A stretch of 64,000 nt of DNA from JACCWP01 sp963785115 (lineage in GTDB: Bacteria > Actinomycetota > Actinomycetes > Propionibacteriales > Nocardioidaceae): NCBI GenBank assembly GCA_963785115.1, contig CAWATY010000007.1:124001-188000 (forward strand), given 5' to 3'. Of the stretch, positions 34,977 through 43,810 are shown one piece after another (position 1 is the stretch's first letter; each line of letters starts with the position of its first letter). The notes under the pieces are model-generated. The model searched no databases. It was given only the letters and a program-made list of their open reading frames with translations, and was not told where the DNA came from. The translations under genes and the position numbers were made by a program.

Positions 34977-36353
34977 TCAGGCTCCCTTGGCGGACGGGCT
35001 GGCGACGTCGGTGGGCCCCACCACGCGGTCGTGGTCCAGCGACGAGCCGCGGGTCTCTGTGGCGCACAGCACCGCGATCACGGTCAGCGTCGAGGCGATC
35101 GCGAGATAGACCCCGACGGCCGCGGTGTTGGGCGAGTCGACGTCACCGAGCAGGGCCAGCGCGATGATCGGCGCCAGTGCGCCCGCGAAGACCGACGCCA
35201 GCTGGTAGCCGATCGACGCACCGGAGTAGCGCACGCTGGTCCCGAACAGCTCGGCGAAGAACGCCGCCTGCGGTGCGTACATCAAGGCGTGGAACAGCAG
35301 CCCGACGGTGATGGCGAGCGCGATCGACCACCCGGTCTCCTGCTCCAGCAGGCCGAAGAAGACGAAGCCCCACACCCCGACGCCCACGGCGCCCACCAGG
35401 TAGAGCGGCTTGCGGCCCACCCGGTCGGAGAACAAGCCGATCGCGGGAACCAGCACGACCTGGATGGCCGACCCGATCAGGACGCCGTTGATGCCCACCT
35501 GCTTGTCCGCGCCGAGGAAGTCGGCGAGATAGGTCAGGGAGATGACGGTCCACAGGTAGTAGGAGATGTTCTCGGCCAGCCGCATCCCCATCGCGATGAG
35601 GATCTCGCGCGGGTAGTCCTTGATCACCTGGAGGATCGGCATGTGCTGGGCGGGGCGGTCGGCGAGCCGCTCCTGGGCGGCGGCGAAGACCGGTGACTCC
35701 TCCAGCGTGAGCCGCACCCACAGGCCGACGAAGACCAGCACCGCCGACAGCAGGAACGCGATCCGCCAGCCCCAGCTGTTGAAGTCGTCGTCGCTCAGGG
35801 TCGCGGCGAGCACCCACAGCACCGCTGCCGACAGCAGGTTGCCGGCCGGCACTCCGGCCTGCGCCCACGAGGTCCAGAAGCCACGGCGCGCGGAGTCGCC
35901 GTGCTCGGCGGCCATCAGCACCGCGCCGCCCCACTCGCCGCCGACCGCGAAGCCCTGCAGCAGCCGGCAGACGATCAGCAGGATCGGCGCGAGGATGCCG
36001 ACCTGGGCGTACGTGGGCAGCAGCCCGATGGCGACCGTGCCGATGCCCATCAGCAGCAACGAGATCACCAGCATCTTCTTGCGGCCGACCTTGTCGCCGT
36101 AGTGGCCGAAGACGATGCCGCCGAGCGGCCGGGCGGCGAAGCCCAGCGCGTAGACCATGAAGGAGTAGAGCGTCCCCTTGGTGCCGCCGATCTCGCCGAA
36201 GAAGACGTCGCCGAAGACCAGGGCCGCCGCGGAGCCGAAGAGGAAGAAGTCGTACCACTCCACCGTGGTGCCGACCATGCTCGCGGCGACGACCTTGCGG
36301 ATGCCGCTCACGGGTGGCGTGGCGGCCGGGCTCGCGGTGCCGGACGTGCTCAT
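34977..36353 (-). CDS. MHS-family (MFS) metabolite:H+ symporter
   Basis: A 458-residue carrier of the metabolite:H+ symporter family. Hallmarks are VVAASMVGTTVEWYDFFLFG near residue 25, GHYGDKVGRKKML (motif A), RLLQGFAVGGEWGGAVLM and the central LFSDRVGRKPLY. Such carriers take up organic acids, betaines or shikimate-like compounds. The start is ATG 36351-36353, 13 bases after the stop of a 3-hydroxybutyrate dehydrogenase gene, so a role in importing a hydroxy acid or ketone-body-like substrate is plausible (inference). Confidence 0.88.
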   Translation of the reverse strand: MSTSGTASPAATPPVSGIRKVVAASMVGTTVEWYDFFLFGSAAALVFGDVFFGEIGGTKGTLYSFMVYALGFAARPLGGIVFGHYGDKVGRKKMLVISLLLMGIGTVAIGLLPTYAQVGILAPILLIVCRLLQGFAVGGEWGGAVLMAAEHGDSARRGFWTSWAQAGVPAGNLLSAAVLWVLAATLSDDDFNSWGWRIAFLLSAVLVFVGLWVRLTLEESPVFAAAQERLADRPAQHMPILQVIKDYPREILIAMGMRLAENISYYLWTVISLTYLADFLGADKQVGINGVLIGSAIQVVLVPAIGLFSDRVGRKPLYLVGAVGVGVWGFVFFGLLEQETGWSIALAITVGLLFHALMYAPQAAFFAELFGTSVRYSGASIGYQLASVFAGALAPIIALALLGDVDSPNTAAVGVYLAIASTLTVIAVLCATETRGSSLDHDRVVGPTDVASPSAKGA

Positions 36354-36366
36354 GGTTCCTCCTCGG

Positions 36367-37131
36367 TCAGGTGGCGGTCCAACCACCGGTCAGCTCGTAC
36401 GACGACCCGGACAACGAGTCGCTGCCTGGTCCGCACAGGAACACCGCGAGCCGGGCCACCTCGGCGGGCTCGATCAGCCGCTTGACGGGGGTTCGCGCCA
36501 GCAGCACGTCGGTCAGCACCTGCTGCTCGTCTATGCCGTGACTGGCGGCCTGGTCGGCGAGCTGCCCCTCGACCAGCGGGGTGCGCACGTAGCCGGGACA
36601 GATGGTCGACGAGGTGACCCCGTGCGCGGCGCCCTCGACCGCCAGCGCCTTGGACAACCCCTCGAGCGCGTGCTTCGCGGTGACGTAGGCGACCTTGTAG
36701 GGCGACGCCCGCAGGCCGTGCACGCTGGACACGTGCACGAAGCGTCCCCATCCCCGCGCGTACATGCCCGGGAGCAGCGCGCGGGCGATGCGGAACGGCG
36801 ACTCGACCTGCACCCGCAGCATCTCCGCGAAGACGGCGGGGTCGAAGTCCTCGACCGGCGCGACGTGCTGGAAGCCCGCGTTGTTGACGACCACGTCGGC
36901 GTCCAGACCTGCCAGCGGCCCTTCCGCCAGCGCGTCGGGGTCGGCGAGGTCGGCGACCAGCGGCGTGCCGTCGACCTCTTCGGCGGCCGCGCGGGCCCCG
37001 TCGGCGTCGCGGTCGAGGGCCAGCACGCGCGCGCCCGCTGCGGCGAACGCCTCGGTGCATGCCCGGCCGATCCCGCTGGCCGCGCCGGTGACCAGCACCG
37101 TGCGCCCGGAGAGCGGGGACGAATCGGGCAT
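36367..37131 (-). CDS. 3-hydroxybutyrate dehydrogenase-like SDR
   Basis: A 254-residue short-chain dehydrogenase. The nucleotide site is VTGAASGIGRACTEAF, with NNAG near residue 90, and the catalytic set is Ser in VSSVHGL and Tyr/Lys in YVTAKHALEGLSKALAVEG. The pattern CPGYVRTPLVEGQL and GWTAT at the end match D-3-hydroxybutyrate dehydrogenases, which interconvert 3-hydroxybutyrate and acetoacetate with NAD. The start is ATG 37129-37131. It is the first gene of a two-gene operon with the MHS permease. Confidence 0.87.
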   Translation of the reverse strand: MPDSSPLSGRTVLVTGAASGIGRACTEAFAAAGARVLALDRDADGARAAAEEVDGTPLVADLADPDALAEGPLAGLDADVVVNNAGFQHVAPVEDFDPAVFAEMLRVQVESPFRIARALLPGMYARGWGRFVHVSSVHGLRASPYKVAYVTAKHALEGLSKALAVEGAAHGVTSSTICPGYVRTPLVEGQLADQAASHGIDEQQVLTDVLLARTPVKRLIEPAEVARLAVFLCGPGSDSLSGSSYELTGGWTAT

Positions 37132-37184
37132 GCCGACGACCGTAGTGCGTCCCGGGGGGTCCGGCACGTGCGGCGAGTGGGTGC

Positions 37185-37988
37185 TCAGGCGTCGCGGCGG
37201 ACGAACAGCGCGCCCGCTGCCACCAGCAGCAGGGCGGTGAAGATCCCGAACGTGACACCGCCGGCAACCGCGCCCAGGGGCTCGAAGCCGAACAGCTGCA
37301 GGGCGTCGCCGATCGTGAGCTGCACGTAGAGCTGGCTGCCGGCGTCGAAGGGCAGGTAGCGGGCGAGGAACTCGACGTCGTCGAACGCCTCCGGCACCAC
37401 GAGCACCGCGCGGACCACCGACTCGAGCACCAGCGGCGCCACCAGCAGCGAGACCAGCGCGGCCACCTGGTTGCGCAGCAGCGACGCGAACGCCAACCCC
37501 ACCAGGGAGAACAGCCCGGTGTAGATCGCGACGCCGCCCAGCAGCTGGCCGACCAGCCCCGCGTCGACGGTGAGCTCGTCGACGCAGATGAGCGCCAGCA
37601 GGATGCCGATGCCGGTGACGACCGCACCGACGACCGCCGCGGTGAGGCCGGTGACCACGGCCTTCGCGGCGAAGACCGCCACTCGCGAGGGCACCGCGGT
37701 CAGGGTCGCGCGGATCATGCCGTGGCGGTACTCGTGGCCGAAGCAGAACACCCCCGACAGCGCCATCACGTAGGTGACCAGCAGGGGCGCGACGCCGATC
37801 GCCGCGCCCTGGGTGGCGATCGCGCCGACCACGAAGTCGTTGCCGTCGGAGACGTCACCCGCCGCCGCGATCCCGATGCCGACCAGCAGCGCGAGTCCGA
37901 GGGTGAGCACGGAGCCGATGCCGATCAGCCACCAGGTCGAGCGCAGCGTGGTGAGCCGCCGCCACTCGTAGCGCAGCGCGGAGGTCAT
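37185..37988 (-). CDS. ABC-2 type transporter permease
   Basis: A 267-residue membrane protein with six predicted helices, beginning YEWRRLTTLRSTWWLIG, a common start of actinobacterial ABC-2 permeases; FGHEYRHGMIRATLTAVPSR is the conserved cytoplasmic loop. Its start codon overlaps the stop of the ATPase gene (ATGA). With that ATPase it forms an exporter, perhaps for a peptide or drug. The last codons read ALFVRRDA. Confidence 0.88.
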   Translation of the reverse strand: MTSALRYEWRRLTTLRSTWWLIGIGSVLTLGLALLVGIGIAAAGDVSDGNDFVVGAIATQGAAIGVAPLLVTYVMALSGVFCFGHEYRHGMIRATLTAVPSRVAVFAAKAVVTGLTAAVVGAVVTGIGILLALICVDELTVDAGLVGQLLGGVAIYTGLFSLVGLAFASLLRNQVAALVSLLVAPLVLESVVRAVLVVPEAFDDVEFLARYLPFDAGSQLYVQLTIGDALQLFGFEPLGAVAGGVTFGIFTALLLVAAGALFVRRDA

Positions 37989-38923
37989 GCCAGGTCCCCG
38001 TGGGTCGGTGGTGCGGCGGGCCGGCCCACGAACTCCTCGGACATGCCGGTCGCGTCGAGGAACGCCTCCTCGAGCGTGGCCTCGCGGGTGGCCAGCTCGT
38101 GCAGCCGGGCGCCCACCTCGTGGGCGACGTCGCCGACCTGCTCGCGCTCCATGCCGGTGACGACGTACGAGCCGTCGTACTGCCCCTCGGCCGAGGCGCC
38201 GCGGGCGGCCAGCACCGGTCCGAGGCGCTCCATGTCCGGGCTGCGCAGCACCACGGCGCGTCGGCGGCTCGACTTCACGAACTCGTCCACCGGCCCGCTG
38301 GCGATCAGCTCACCGCGGCCGATGACGACCAGCCGGTCGGCCAGCAGCGCCATCTCGGCGAGCAGGTGGCTGGACACGAACACCGAGCGGCCCTGTGAGG
38401 CGAAGGCCCGCAGGAAGCCGCGCAGCCACTGGATGCCCTGCGGGTCGAGGCCGTTGGCCGGCTCGTCGAGGATCAGGGTGTGCGGGTCGCCGAGCACGGC
38501 GGCCGCTATGCCGAGCCGCTGGCCCATGCCGAGGCTGAACTTCTTGGGCTTGCCGCGGGCGACGCTGTCCAGCCCCACCAGCTCGAGCACCTCGTCGACC
38601 CGCCGGTCGCCGATCCCGTTGGGGGCGGCGAGCAGCCGCAGGTGGTTGCGTGCGCTGCGGGTCGGGTGGAACGGCTTCGCCTCGAGCAGGGCGCCCACGT
38701 GTCGCATCGGCGTCCGCAGCGCGCGGAAGGGTGCGCCGTCGAACGTCGTGCTGCCGGCGCCGTTGTCCAGCCCCAGCATCAGCCGCATCGTGGTGGACTT
38801 GCCCGACCCGTTGGGACCAAGGAACCCGGTCACGCTGCCGGGATCGACCCGGAACGACAGGTCGTGGACGGCCTGCTTGGCGCCGTAGCGCTTGCCGAGC
38901 CCCCGCGCCTCGATGACCGCCAC
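37985..38923 (-). CDS. ABC transporter ATP-binding protein
   Basis: A 312-residue ATPase. Walker A is GPNGSGKST (36-44), the signature is FSLGMGQRLGIA, Walker B is TLILDEPANGLD, and the switch histidine is in VFVSSHLL. The C-terminal 90 residues (VVLRSPDMERLGPVLAARG) are the DUF4162-like tail typical of ABC-2 ATPases of the bacitracin/daunorubicin exporter kind. It partners the permease that overlaps it by 4 bases. Confidence 0.92.
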   Translation of the reverse strand: MAVIEARGLGKRYGAKQAVHDLSFRVDPGSVTGFLGPNGSGKSTTMRLMLGLDNGAGSTTFDGAPFRALRTPMRHVGALLEAKPFHPTRSARNHLRLLAAPNGIGDRRVDEVLELVGLDSVARGKPKKFSLGMGQRLGIAAAVLGDPHTLILDEPANGLDPQGIQWLRGFLRAFASQGRSVFVSSHLLAEMALLADRLVVIGRGELIASGPVDEFVKSSRRRAVVLRSPDMERLGPVLAARGASAEGQYDGSYVVTGMEREQVGDVAHEVGARLHELATREATLEEAFLDATGMSEEFVGRPAAPPTHGDLA

Positions 38924-38935
38924 GGGCTCAGCATG

Positions 38936-40171
38936 TCAGGGCAGCGAGTCACGACTGCGCTGCAGGAAGTCGCGCTCGGCGGCATTCCCGGTGTGCGCGA
39001 TGGCGGCGGCGTACGCCTGGTCCGCCTCGGCGACGCGGTCGAGACGGCGGAGCAGGTCGGCGCGGATGGCGTGGAACAGGTAGTAGGAGTCGAGGGCGAG
39101 TCCGTCCACCAGGCCGAGTGCGGCATCGGGTCCGTCGACCTCGGCGACGGCGACCGCGCGGTTGAGCGCCACAACCGGATTGCCCGAGATCGCCATCAGC
39201 TGGTCGTACAGCTGCACGATCCTGGTCCAGTCGGTCTCGGCGGCGCTGGGTGCCGCGCTGTGCACGGCGTTGATCGCGGCCTGGAGCTGGTACGGGCCGG
39301 GCCGGCCGCGGCGCAGGCAGGCGCGGACGAGCGACTGGCCCTCGGCGGCGAGGTCGCGGTCCCAGCGGCTGCGGTCCTGGTCGCTCAGCAGGACCATGTC
39401 ACCGTCCGGGCCGGTGCGGGCTGCCCGCCGCGACTGTGCGAGCAGCATGAGCGCCAGGAGCCCCATGACCTCGGGCTCGTCGGGCATCAGGTCGGCCAGC
39501 AGCCGGCCGAGGCGAAGCGCCTCGGCGCACAGGTCCTCCCGGATGAGGTGGTCGCCCGAGCTCGCCGTGTAGCCCTCGTTGAAGATCAGGTAGACGACGG
39601 CCAGCACCGCCCGCAGCCGGTCCGGGAGGTCGGCGTCGATCGGGACCCGGTAGGGGATCCGCGCGTCCCGGATCTTGCCCTTGGCGCGCACCAGCCGCTG
39701 GGCCATGGTCGGCTCGGCGACCAGGAAGGCGTGCGCGATCTCGGTGGTGGTGAGCCCGCCGAGCAGCCGCAGCGTCAACGCGACCTGGGCGGAGGTGGCC
39801 AGCGCCGGGTGGCAGCAGGTGAAGATCAGGCGGAGCCGATCGTCGCGCACGGGTCCCACCTCGGCTGGTTCTGACTCCTGGCCGTCGGCGTGCAGCAGCA
39901 CGGCCTGTGCGTGTCGGTCCTCGCGGGACGACTCCCGGCGGAGCCGGTCGATCGCCCGGTTGCGGGCGGTAGTGATGATCCAGCCCGCCGGGCTCGGCGG
40001 CACCCCCGTCGAGGGCCAGCGCTGCACCGCCGTGGCGAACGCGTCCTGGACCGCCTCCTCGGCGACGTCGATGTCACCGAAGACGCGGACCAGGACGGCG
40101 ACCGCGCGCCCGTACTGCTCGCGGAAGACCCGCTCGACGTCCGGCGTGGCAGCGTCAGGCTGGTCGGTCAC
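38936..40171 (-). CDS. ECF sigma factor, ECF42 group, with C-terminal TPR-like extension
   Basis: A 411-residue sigma factor. Region 2: VFREQYGRAVAVLVRVFGDIDVAEEAVQDAFATAV, ending in WIITTARNRAIDRLRRE. Region 4: ALTLRLLGGLTTTEIAHAFLVAEPTMAQRLVRAK. The long C-terminal extension (about residues 190-411) has VYLIFNEGYTASSG and repeats like a TPR array, as described for ECF42 sigma factors, which need no anti-sigma factor. The GTG start at 40169-40171 overlaps the end of the DGPF gene by 17 bases; this pairing is the group hallmark. It probably reads the promoter at 40577-40605. Confidence 0.92.
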   Translation of the reverse strand: MTDQPDAATPDVERVFREQYGRAVAVLVRVFGDIDVAEEAVQDAFATAVQRWPSTGVPPSPAGWIITTARNRAIDRLRRESSREDRHAQAVLLHADGQESEPAEVGPVRDDRLRLIFTCCHPALATSAQVALTLRLLGGLTTTEIAHAFLVAEPTMAQRLVRAKGKIRDARIPYRVPIDADLPDRLRAVLAVVYLIFNEGYTASSGDHLIREDLCAEALRLGRLLADLMPDEPEVMGLLALMLLAQSRRAARTGPDGDMVLLSDQDRSRWDRDLAAEGQSLVRACLRRGRPGPYQLQAAINAVHSAAPSAAETDWTRIVQLYDQLMAISGNPVVALNRAVAVAEVDGPDAALGLVDGLALDSYYLFHAIRADLLRRLDRVAEADQAYAAAIAHTGNAAERDFLQRSRDSLP

Positions 40172-40526
40172 AGCTGTCGGCTTCGTCGGCCAGCGGCCTG
40201 ACCTCGATCGCGAGGGGGGCGAGCACCTTGGCGACCTTGCGGCCCCACTCCAGCGCCGCATCGAGATCGGGCGCCTGGATGACGTCGAAGCCGCCGATGT
40301 GCTCCTTGCCCTCGAGGTACGGCCCGTCGGTCGTCAGCACCTCGTCGCCCTGGCGCTGCAGCACGGTTGCGGTGCTCGGCGGGTGCAGTCCGGCGTTGAA
40401 GACGAGCACGTCGGCCGCCTTCATCTCCCGCACCAGGATCCCCACCTCGCGCATCACCGGCTCCAGGAACTCCGGCGGGGGCGGGGGCCCGTCGGGCTGG
40501 TAGATGCTGAGCAGGTACTTCTGCAT
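40155..40526 (-). CDS. YCII-related / DGPF-domain protein
   Basis: A 123-residue protein of the YCII/DGPF family: MQKYLLSIYQPDG at the start, AGLHPPSTATVLQ, and the name motif as DGPYLEGKEHIGGF (DGPF seen as DGPY). It has a ferredoxin-like fold; its function is unproven, but it is genetically linked to ECF42 sigma factors and thought to take part in their signalling. GGAGG precedes the ATG. Its end overlaps the sigma gene. Confidence 0.9.
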   Translation of the reverse strand: MQKYLLSIYQPDGPPPPPEFLEPVMREVGILVREMKAADVLVFNAGLHPPSTATVLQRQGDEVLTTDGPYLEGKEHIGGFDVIQAPDLDAALEWGRKVAKVLAPLAIEVRPLADEADSCDRPA

Positions 40527-40576
40527 GAGGGCCTCCAGATCGTCCGTGGCCGGCTCTGCGCCAGCCTCTCACCCTC

Positions 40577-40605
40577 TACACGAACGCCCGACCCCCGGAT
40601 CGACA
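40577..40605 (-). promoter_or_regulatory. Predicted ECF42 promoter upstream of the DGPF gene
   Basis: On the minus strand TGTCGA (40600-40605) is followed after 17 bases by CGTGTA (40577-40582), 51 bases before the DGPF start. The published ECF42 target is TGTCGA in the -35 region with a CG-containing -10 element, so the site fits positive autoregulation. The -10 match is partial. Confidence 0.6.
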
Positions 40606-40623
40606 GCACGACAGAGCGAGCGG

Positions 40624-41463
40624 TCAGCCCTTGAGGCCGCTGAACGTCATGGTGGCGACGAACTGGCGCTGGGCGGCGACGAAGCCGACCAGCAGCGGCA
40701 GGGTGGCGATCACGTTGCCGGCCATCAGCAGCTGCCACTCGGTGCGACGCTGCCCCTGGAAGTTCGCCAGCCCGAGCTGCAGGGTGTACCACTGCTCGTC
40801 GCTGATCGCGACCAGCGGCCAGATGAGGTCGTTCCAGGACCCGAGCAGGGTGAAGATGGCGAGGGTGGCGAGCGCCGGCTTGGCCAGTGGCAGCACGATC
40901 CGCCAGAACAGCTGCAGGCGGTTGCACCCGTCCAGCCGGGCGGCGTCCTCCAGCTCGACCGGCAGAGCGAGGAAGAACTGCCGCATCAGGAAGACCCCGA
41001 ACGCGCTGGCCAGCCAGGGGATTGCGGCGGCCGACAGGGTGTTGATGACGCCTACCCGGCTGAACAGGATGAAGGTCGGGATCATCAGCAGCTGGATCGG
41101 CACCATGATCGTCGCGACGATGAGGAAGAAGCCCGCCGTACGCCCCCGGAACGCCAGCCGGGCGAACCCGTACCCCGCCAGGCTGCACAGCACCAGGTGC
41201 GAGCCGACGGCGACAGTCGCCACCACCGCGGTGTTGCCCAGCCAACGCAGGATGTCGGACTCGGCGAACAGATCGGAGTAGCCGGTCAGGGAGATCCGGC
41301 TGGGCAGGAACTTCGGGGGGAACGTGTTGATGTCGCTGTCGGGCATGAACGACGTCATGATCATCCACACCAAAGGCAGGACGAACAGCAGGGCGGTCGG
41401 CATCAGCAGCAGGTGCCAACCCGAGAAGGGAAGTCGCCACCGCGACTGACGTTCGACCACCAT
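40624..41463 (-). CDS. Carbohydrate ABC transporter permease (MalG/UgpE type)
   Basis: A 279-residue inner-membrane permease with six helices. The EAA loop, which contacts the ATPase, reads LPVELEDAARLDGCNRLQLFWRIVLPLAKPAL. The start ATG shares one base with the stop of the first permease (TGATG at 41461-41465). No ATPase gene lies in this operon, so a shared ATPase (MsiK-like) encoded elsewhere is expected, as is usual for actinobacterial CUT1 importers. It is the last gene of the operon. Confidence 0.92.
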   Translation of the reverse strand: MVVERQSRWRLPFSGWHLLLMPTALLFVLPLVWMIMTSFMPDSDINTFPPKFLPSRISLTGYSDLFAESDILRWLGNTAVVATVAVGSHLVLCSLAGYGFARLAFRGRTAGFFLIVATIMVPIQLLMIPTFILFSRVGVINTLSAAAIPWLASAFGVFLMRQFFLALPVELEDAARLDGCNRLQLFWRIVLPLAKPALATLAIFTLLGSWNDLIWPLVAISDEQWYTLQLGLANFQGQRRTEWQLLMAGNVIATLPLLVGFVAAQRQFVATMTFSGLKG

Positions 41464-42422
41464 CAGAACGCCTCGACCTTCGCGCGGCGTGAGTACAGGA
41501 TCATGATGATCGTCAACAGCATGGTGACCGCGAAGACGCCGTACGCGATCGCCGACCCGTAGCCGTAGCGGAACAGCTGGAACGCCTGCCGCCACAGGTA
41601 GTAGACGATGGTCACGGTCGAGTCGAGCGGCTGCCCCTTCGTGGTGGTGTAGATGATGTCGAACAGCTGCAGCGCGACGATCGTCTGCCACACCGCGATG
41701 AACACCGTGACCGGGCGCAGCTCGGGCAGGGTCACGTTCCGGAAGACCTGCCAGCGGTTGGCACCGTCCACGATCGCGGCCTCGACGATGTCCTCCGACA
41801 CGTCCTGCAGCGCGGCCAGGTAGATCACGACGTTGAAGCCGATCGATCCCCACAGCGTGATGACGACCAGCACGAGCATCGCCTGGCCGGTGTCCTCGAG
41901 GAAGCCCTGCTTGGGCAGTCCGACCACGCGCAGCACGTTGTTGGCGACGCCGAAGTTCGGGTCGAAGACGAAGTTGGCGAGGATCCCGGTCGCGGCGGCC
42001 GACGCCACGAACGGCACGAAGATGCAGGTGCGATAGAACCACTGGAACCTGATGTCCCGGTTCAGGGCGACCGCCAGCAGGATGCCCGCGACGATCGAGA
42101 TCGGCACGAACAGCACCGCGAAGAACATCGTGTGCTGCAAGGCCTCCCGGACGCCCGGGTCCTCCAGCATCAGCTCGTAGTTCGACCAGCCCGCGTCGGT
42201 CGCGGGTGCGATCAGGTTGGTCTTCTGCCGGCTGATCACGAACGCCCAGCCGGCCGGGAAGATCGCCAGCCCGACGACCAGCGCCGAGGCCGGCAGCACG
42301 AACGACCAGCCGGTCAGCTGCTCCAGCCAGAACCGCTTCCGCCGGCCCGGTCCGGGCGTCGCCGCCGGCTGCCGCGGGCCGGGACGGGCGGTGTCCGAGG
42401 GGAGTCGGGCGGTCGTGGCCAT
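41463..42422 (-). CDS. Carbohydrate ABC transporter permease (MalF/UgpA type)
   Basis: A 319-residue permease: a 30-residue polar N-terminus, then six helices, with the EAA loop VSEDIVEAAIVDGANRWQVFRNVTLPELRPV. It pairs with the MalG-type permease next door. Sixty-five bases separate it from the binding-protein gene; that spacer has a short hairpin (CAGCGC at 42439-42444 with GCGCTG at 42453-42458), the kind of element that lets the binding protein be made in excess. Confidence 0.92.
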   Translation of the reverse strand: MATTARLPSDTARPGPRQPAATPGPGRRKRFWLEQLTGWSFVLPASALVVGLAIFPAGWAFVISRQKTNLIAPATDAGWSNYELMLEDPGVREALQHTMFFAVLFVPISIVAGILLAVALNRDIRFQWFYRTCIFVPFVASAAATGILANFVFDPNFGVANNVLRVVGLPKQGFLEDTGQAMLVLVVITLWGSIGFNVVIYLAALQDVSEDIVEAAIVDGANRWQVFRNVTLPELRPVTVFIAVWQTIVALQLFDIIYTTTKGQPLDSTVTIVYYLWRQAFQLFRYGYGSAIAYGVFAVTMLLTIIMILYSRRAKVEAF

Positions 42423-42487
42423 GCGGCGATCAGCCCGCCAGCGCCGCGGCCAGCGCTGCCGGCAGCCGGCGCCGCGTCATCGCTGCC

Positions 42488-43810
42488 TCACTGGGCCAGG
42501 TCGATGGCGGCCTGCTCGGCGGCCTCGTCGAGCGCCTCCTGGGGTTCGGCCACCCCCTGCAGCACCTCGTTGATCGCCTTGCCGACGGCCAGTGACATCC
42601 CGGTGTACCCCACGACGGTCGGCCGCGGCTCGGTCGCGTTCTCCAGGTTCTCGAAGAACGTCTCACCCCCCGGGTACGTCTTCGTGTACTGCTCGAACTC
42701 AGGGGTCTCGGCGGCGCTGCTGCGCAGCGGCAGGTTGCCGTACTCCACGTTCCAGCGCACATCCTGCTCGGGCGCCGTCAGCCAGCGGATGAAGTCGTAC
42801 GACGCCGCCGCCCGCTGCTCGTCCTCGTGGTCGAAGAGCACCCACAGGTCGGGGCCGGAGATGGTCTGGTGGTTGCCGTCGGTGCCCGGCAGGAACGTCA
42901 CGCCGTACGGGGTGTCCTGCTGCTTGAGGTCGTACAGCGTCCAGGGACCGCTGATCAGCATGCCGATGTTGCCCGCGTAGAAGCTCGGCTCGAACTTCTC
43001 GCCGCTCTGGTCGAGATAGACCGACTCATCCTCGACCGCCAGCTGCCGCCAGAACTCCAGCGCGTCCACGCCGGCGTCGGAGTTGAAGGCGGGCTGGCCC
43101 TCGTCGTCGAGCACCTCGCCACCGTTCTGCCACAGGTGCGGCCAGAACCGCCACACCGTGTCCTCACTGCCGCTCACCGGGTACGCCGTGCCGTACTGGT
43201 TGCGGGAGGGGTCGGTCAGCGCGTCCGCCGCGGCGCGGAAGTCGTCCCAGGTCCAGGACTCGTCGGGGTAGTCCAGGCCGGCCTCGTCGAACAGCTCGGT
43301 GTTGTAGATCAGCCCGAGGTTGTCGACCACGGACGGGAAGCCGATCACCTGGTCGTCGACGGTCGCGGTCGCCCTCGCCGCCTCGGGGAACTCCTCCCAG
43401 CCCGAGTCGGGCTCGGCCACCAGGTCGGCGATGTCCAGGGTGCGGCCGGAGACGCCGAGCTCGGTCGCCCAGCTGCCGAACGCGTACGAGATGTCGGGGT
43501 AGGTGTCAGACGCGAATCCGGTCTGCACCTTCTGCAGCAGGTCGTCGACGGTCGCCGCGCCCGACGAGGCCTCGATGGTCACGTTGGGGTGGTCGGCCTC
43601 GTACTCCTCGACGAGCCCGTCCAGGATGTTGGCGGCATCGGCCGTCTGCCCGTGCCACCAGGTGATGGTGACGTCCTCGTCCTCGTCCAGCTCACCGACG
43701 GCGGTCGTGCCCTTGCTCTCGTCACCGCCCGTACATGCGGTCAGGACGACGAGCGAAGCCACCCCGATCGAGGCCAGGATCCGACGATACGAACGGCGTG
43801 GGACTGTCAT
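42488..43810 (-). CDS. Sugar-binding lipoprotein (extracellular solute-binding family 1)
   Basis: A 440-residue substrate-binding lipoprotein. The lipobox VLTAC puts the lipidated cysteine at residue 26. The mature part begins with an acidic linker and VTITWWHGQT, then the family motif VDDLLQKVQTGFASDTYPDI. It should deliver an oligosaccharide or amino sugar to the two permeases downstream. Its ATG overlaps the stop of the SIS-domain gene (ATGA), which ties transport to sugar isomerisation. The ligand is unknown. Confidence 0.92.
   Translation of the reverse strand: MTVPRRSYRRILASIGVASLVVLTACTGGDESKGTTAVGELDEDEDVTITWWHGQTADAANILDGLVEEYEADHPNVTIEASSGAATVDDLLQKVQTGFASDTYPDISYAFGSWATELGVSGRTLDIADLVAEPDSGWEEFPEAARATATVDDQVIGFPSVVDNLGLIYNTELFDEAGLDYPDESWTWDDFRAAADALTDPSRNQYGTAYPVSGSEDTVWRFWPHLWQNGGEVLDDEGQPAFNSDAGVDALEFWRQLAVEDESVYLDQSGEKFEPSFYAGNIGMLISGPWTLYDLKQQDTPYGVTFLPGTDGNHQTISGPDLWVLFDHEDEQRAAASYDFIRWLTAPEQDVRWNVEYGNLPLRSSAAETPEFEQYTKTYPGGETFFENLENATEPRPTVVGYTGMSLAVGKAINEVLQGVAEPQEALDEAAEQAAIDLAQ

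Noticed and set aside
42423..42487. A short open frame between the sugar-binding protein and its permease
   Set aside because: It has no ribosome site and only Arg/Ala-rich codons; the spacer is better read as a hairpin.
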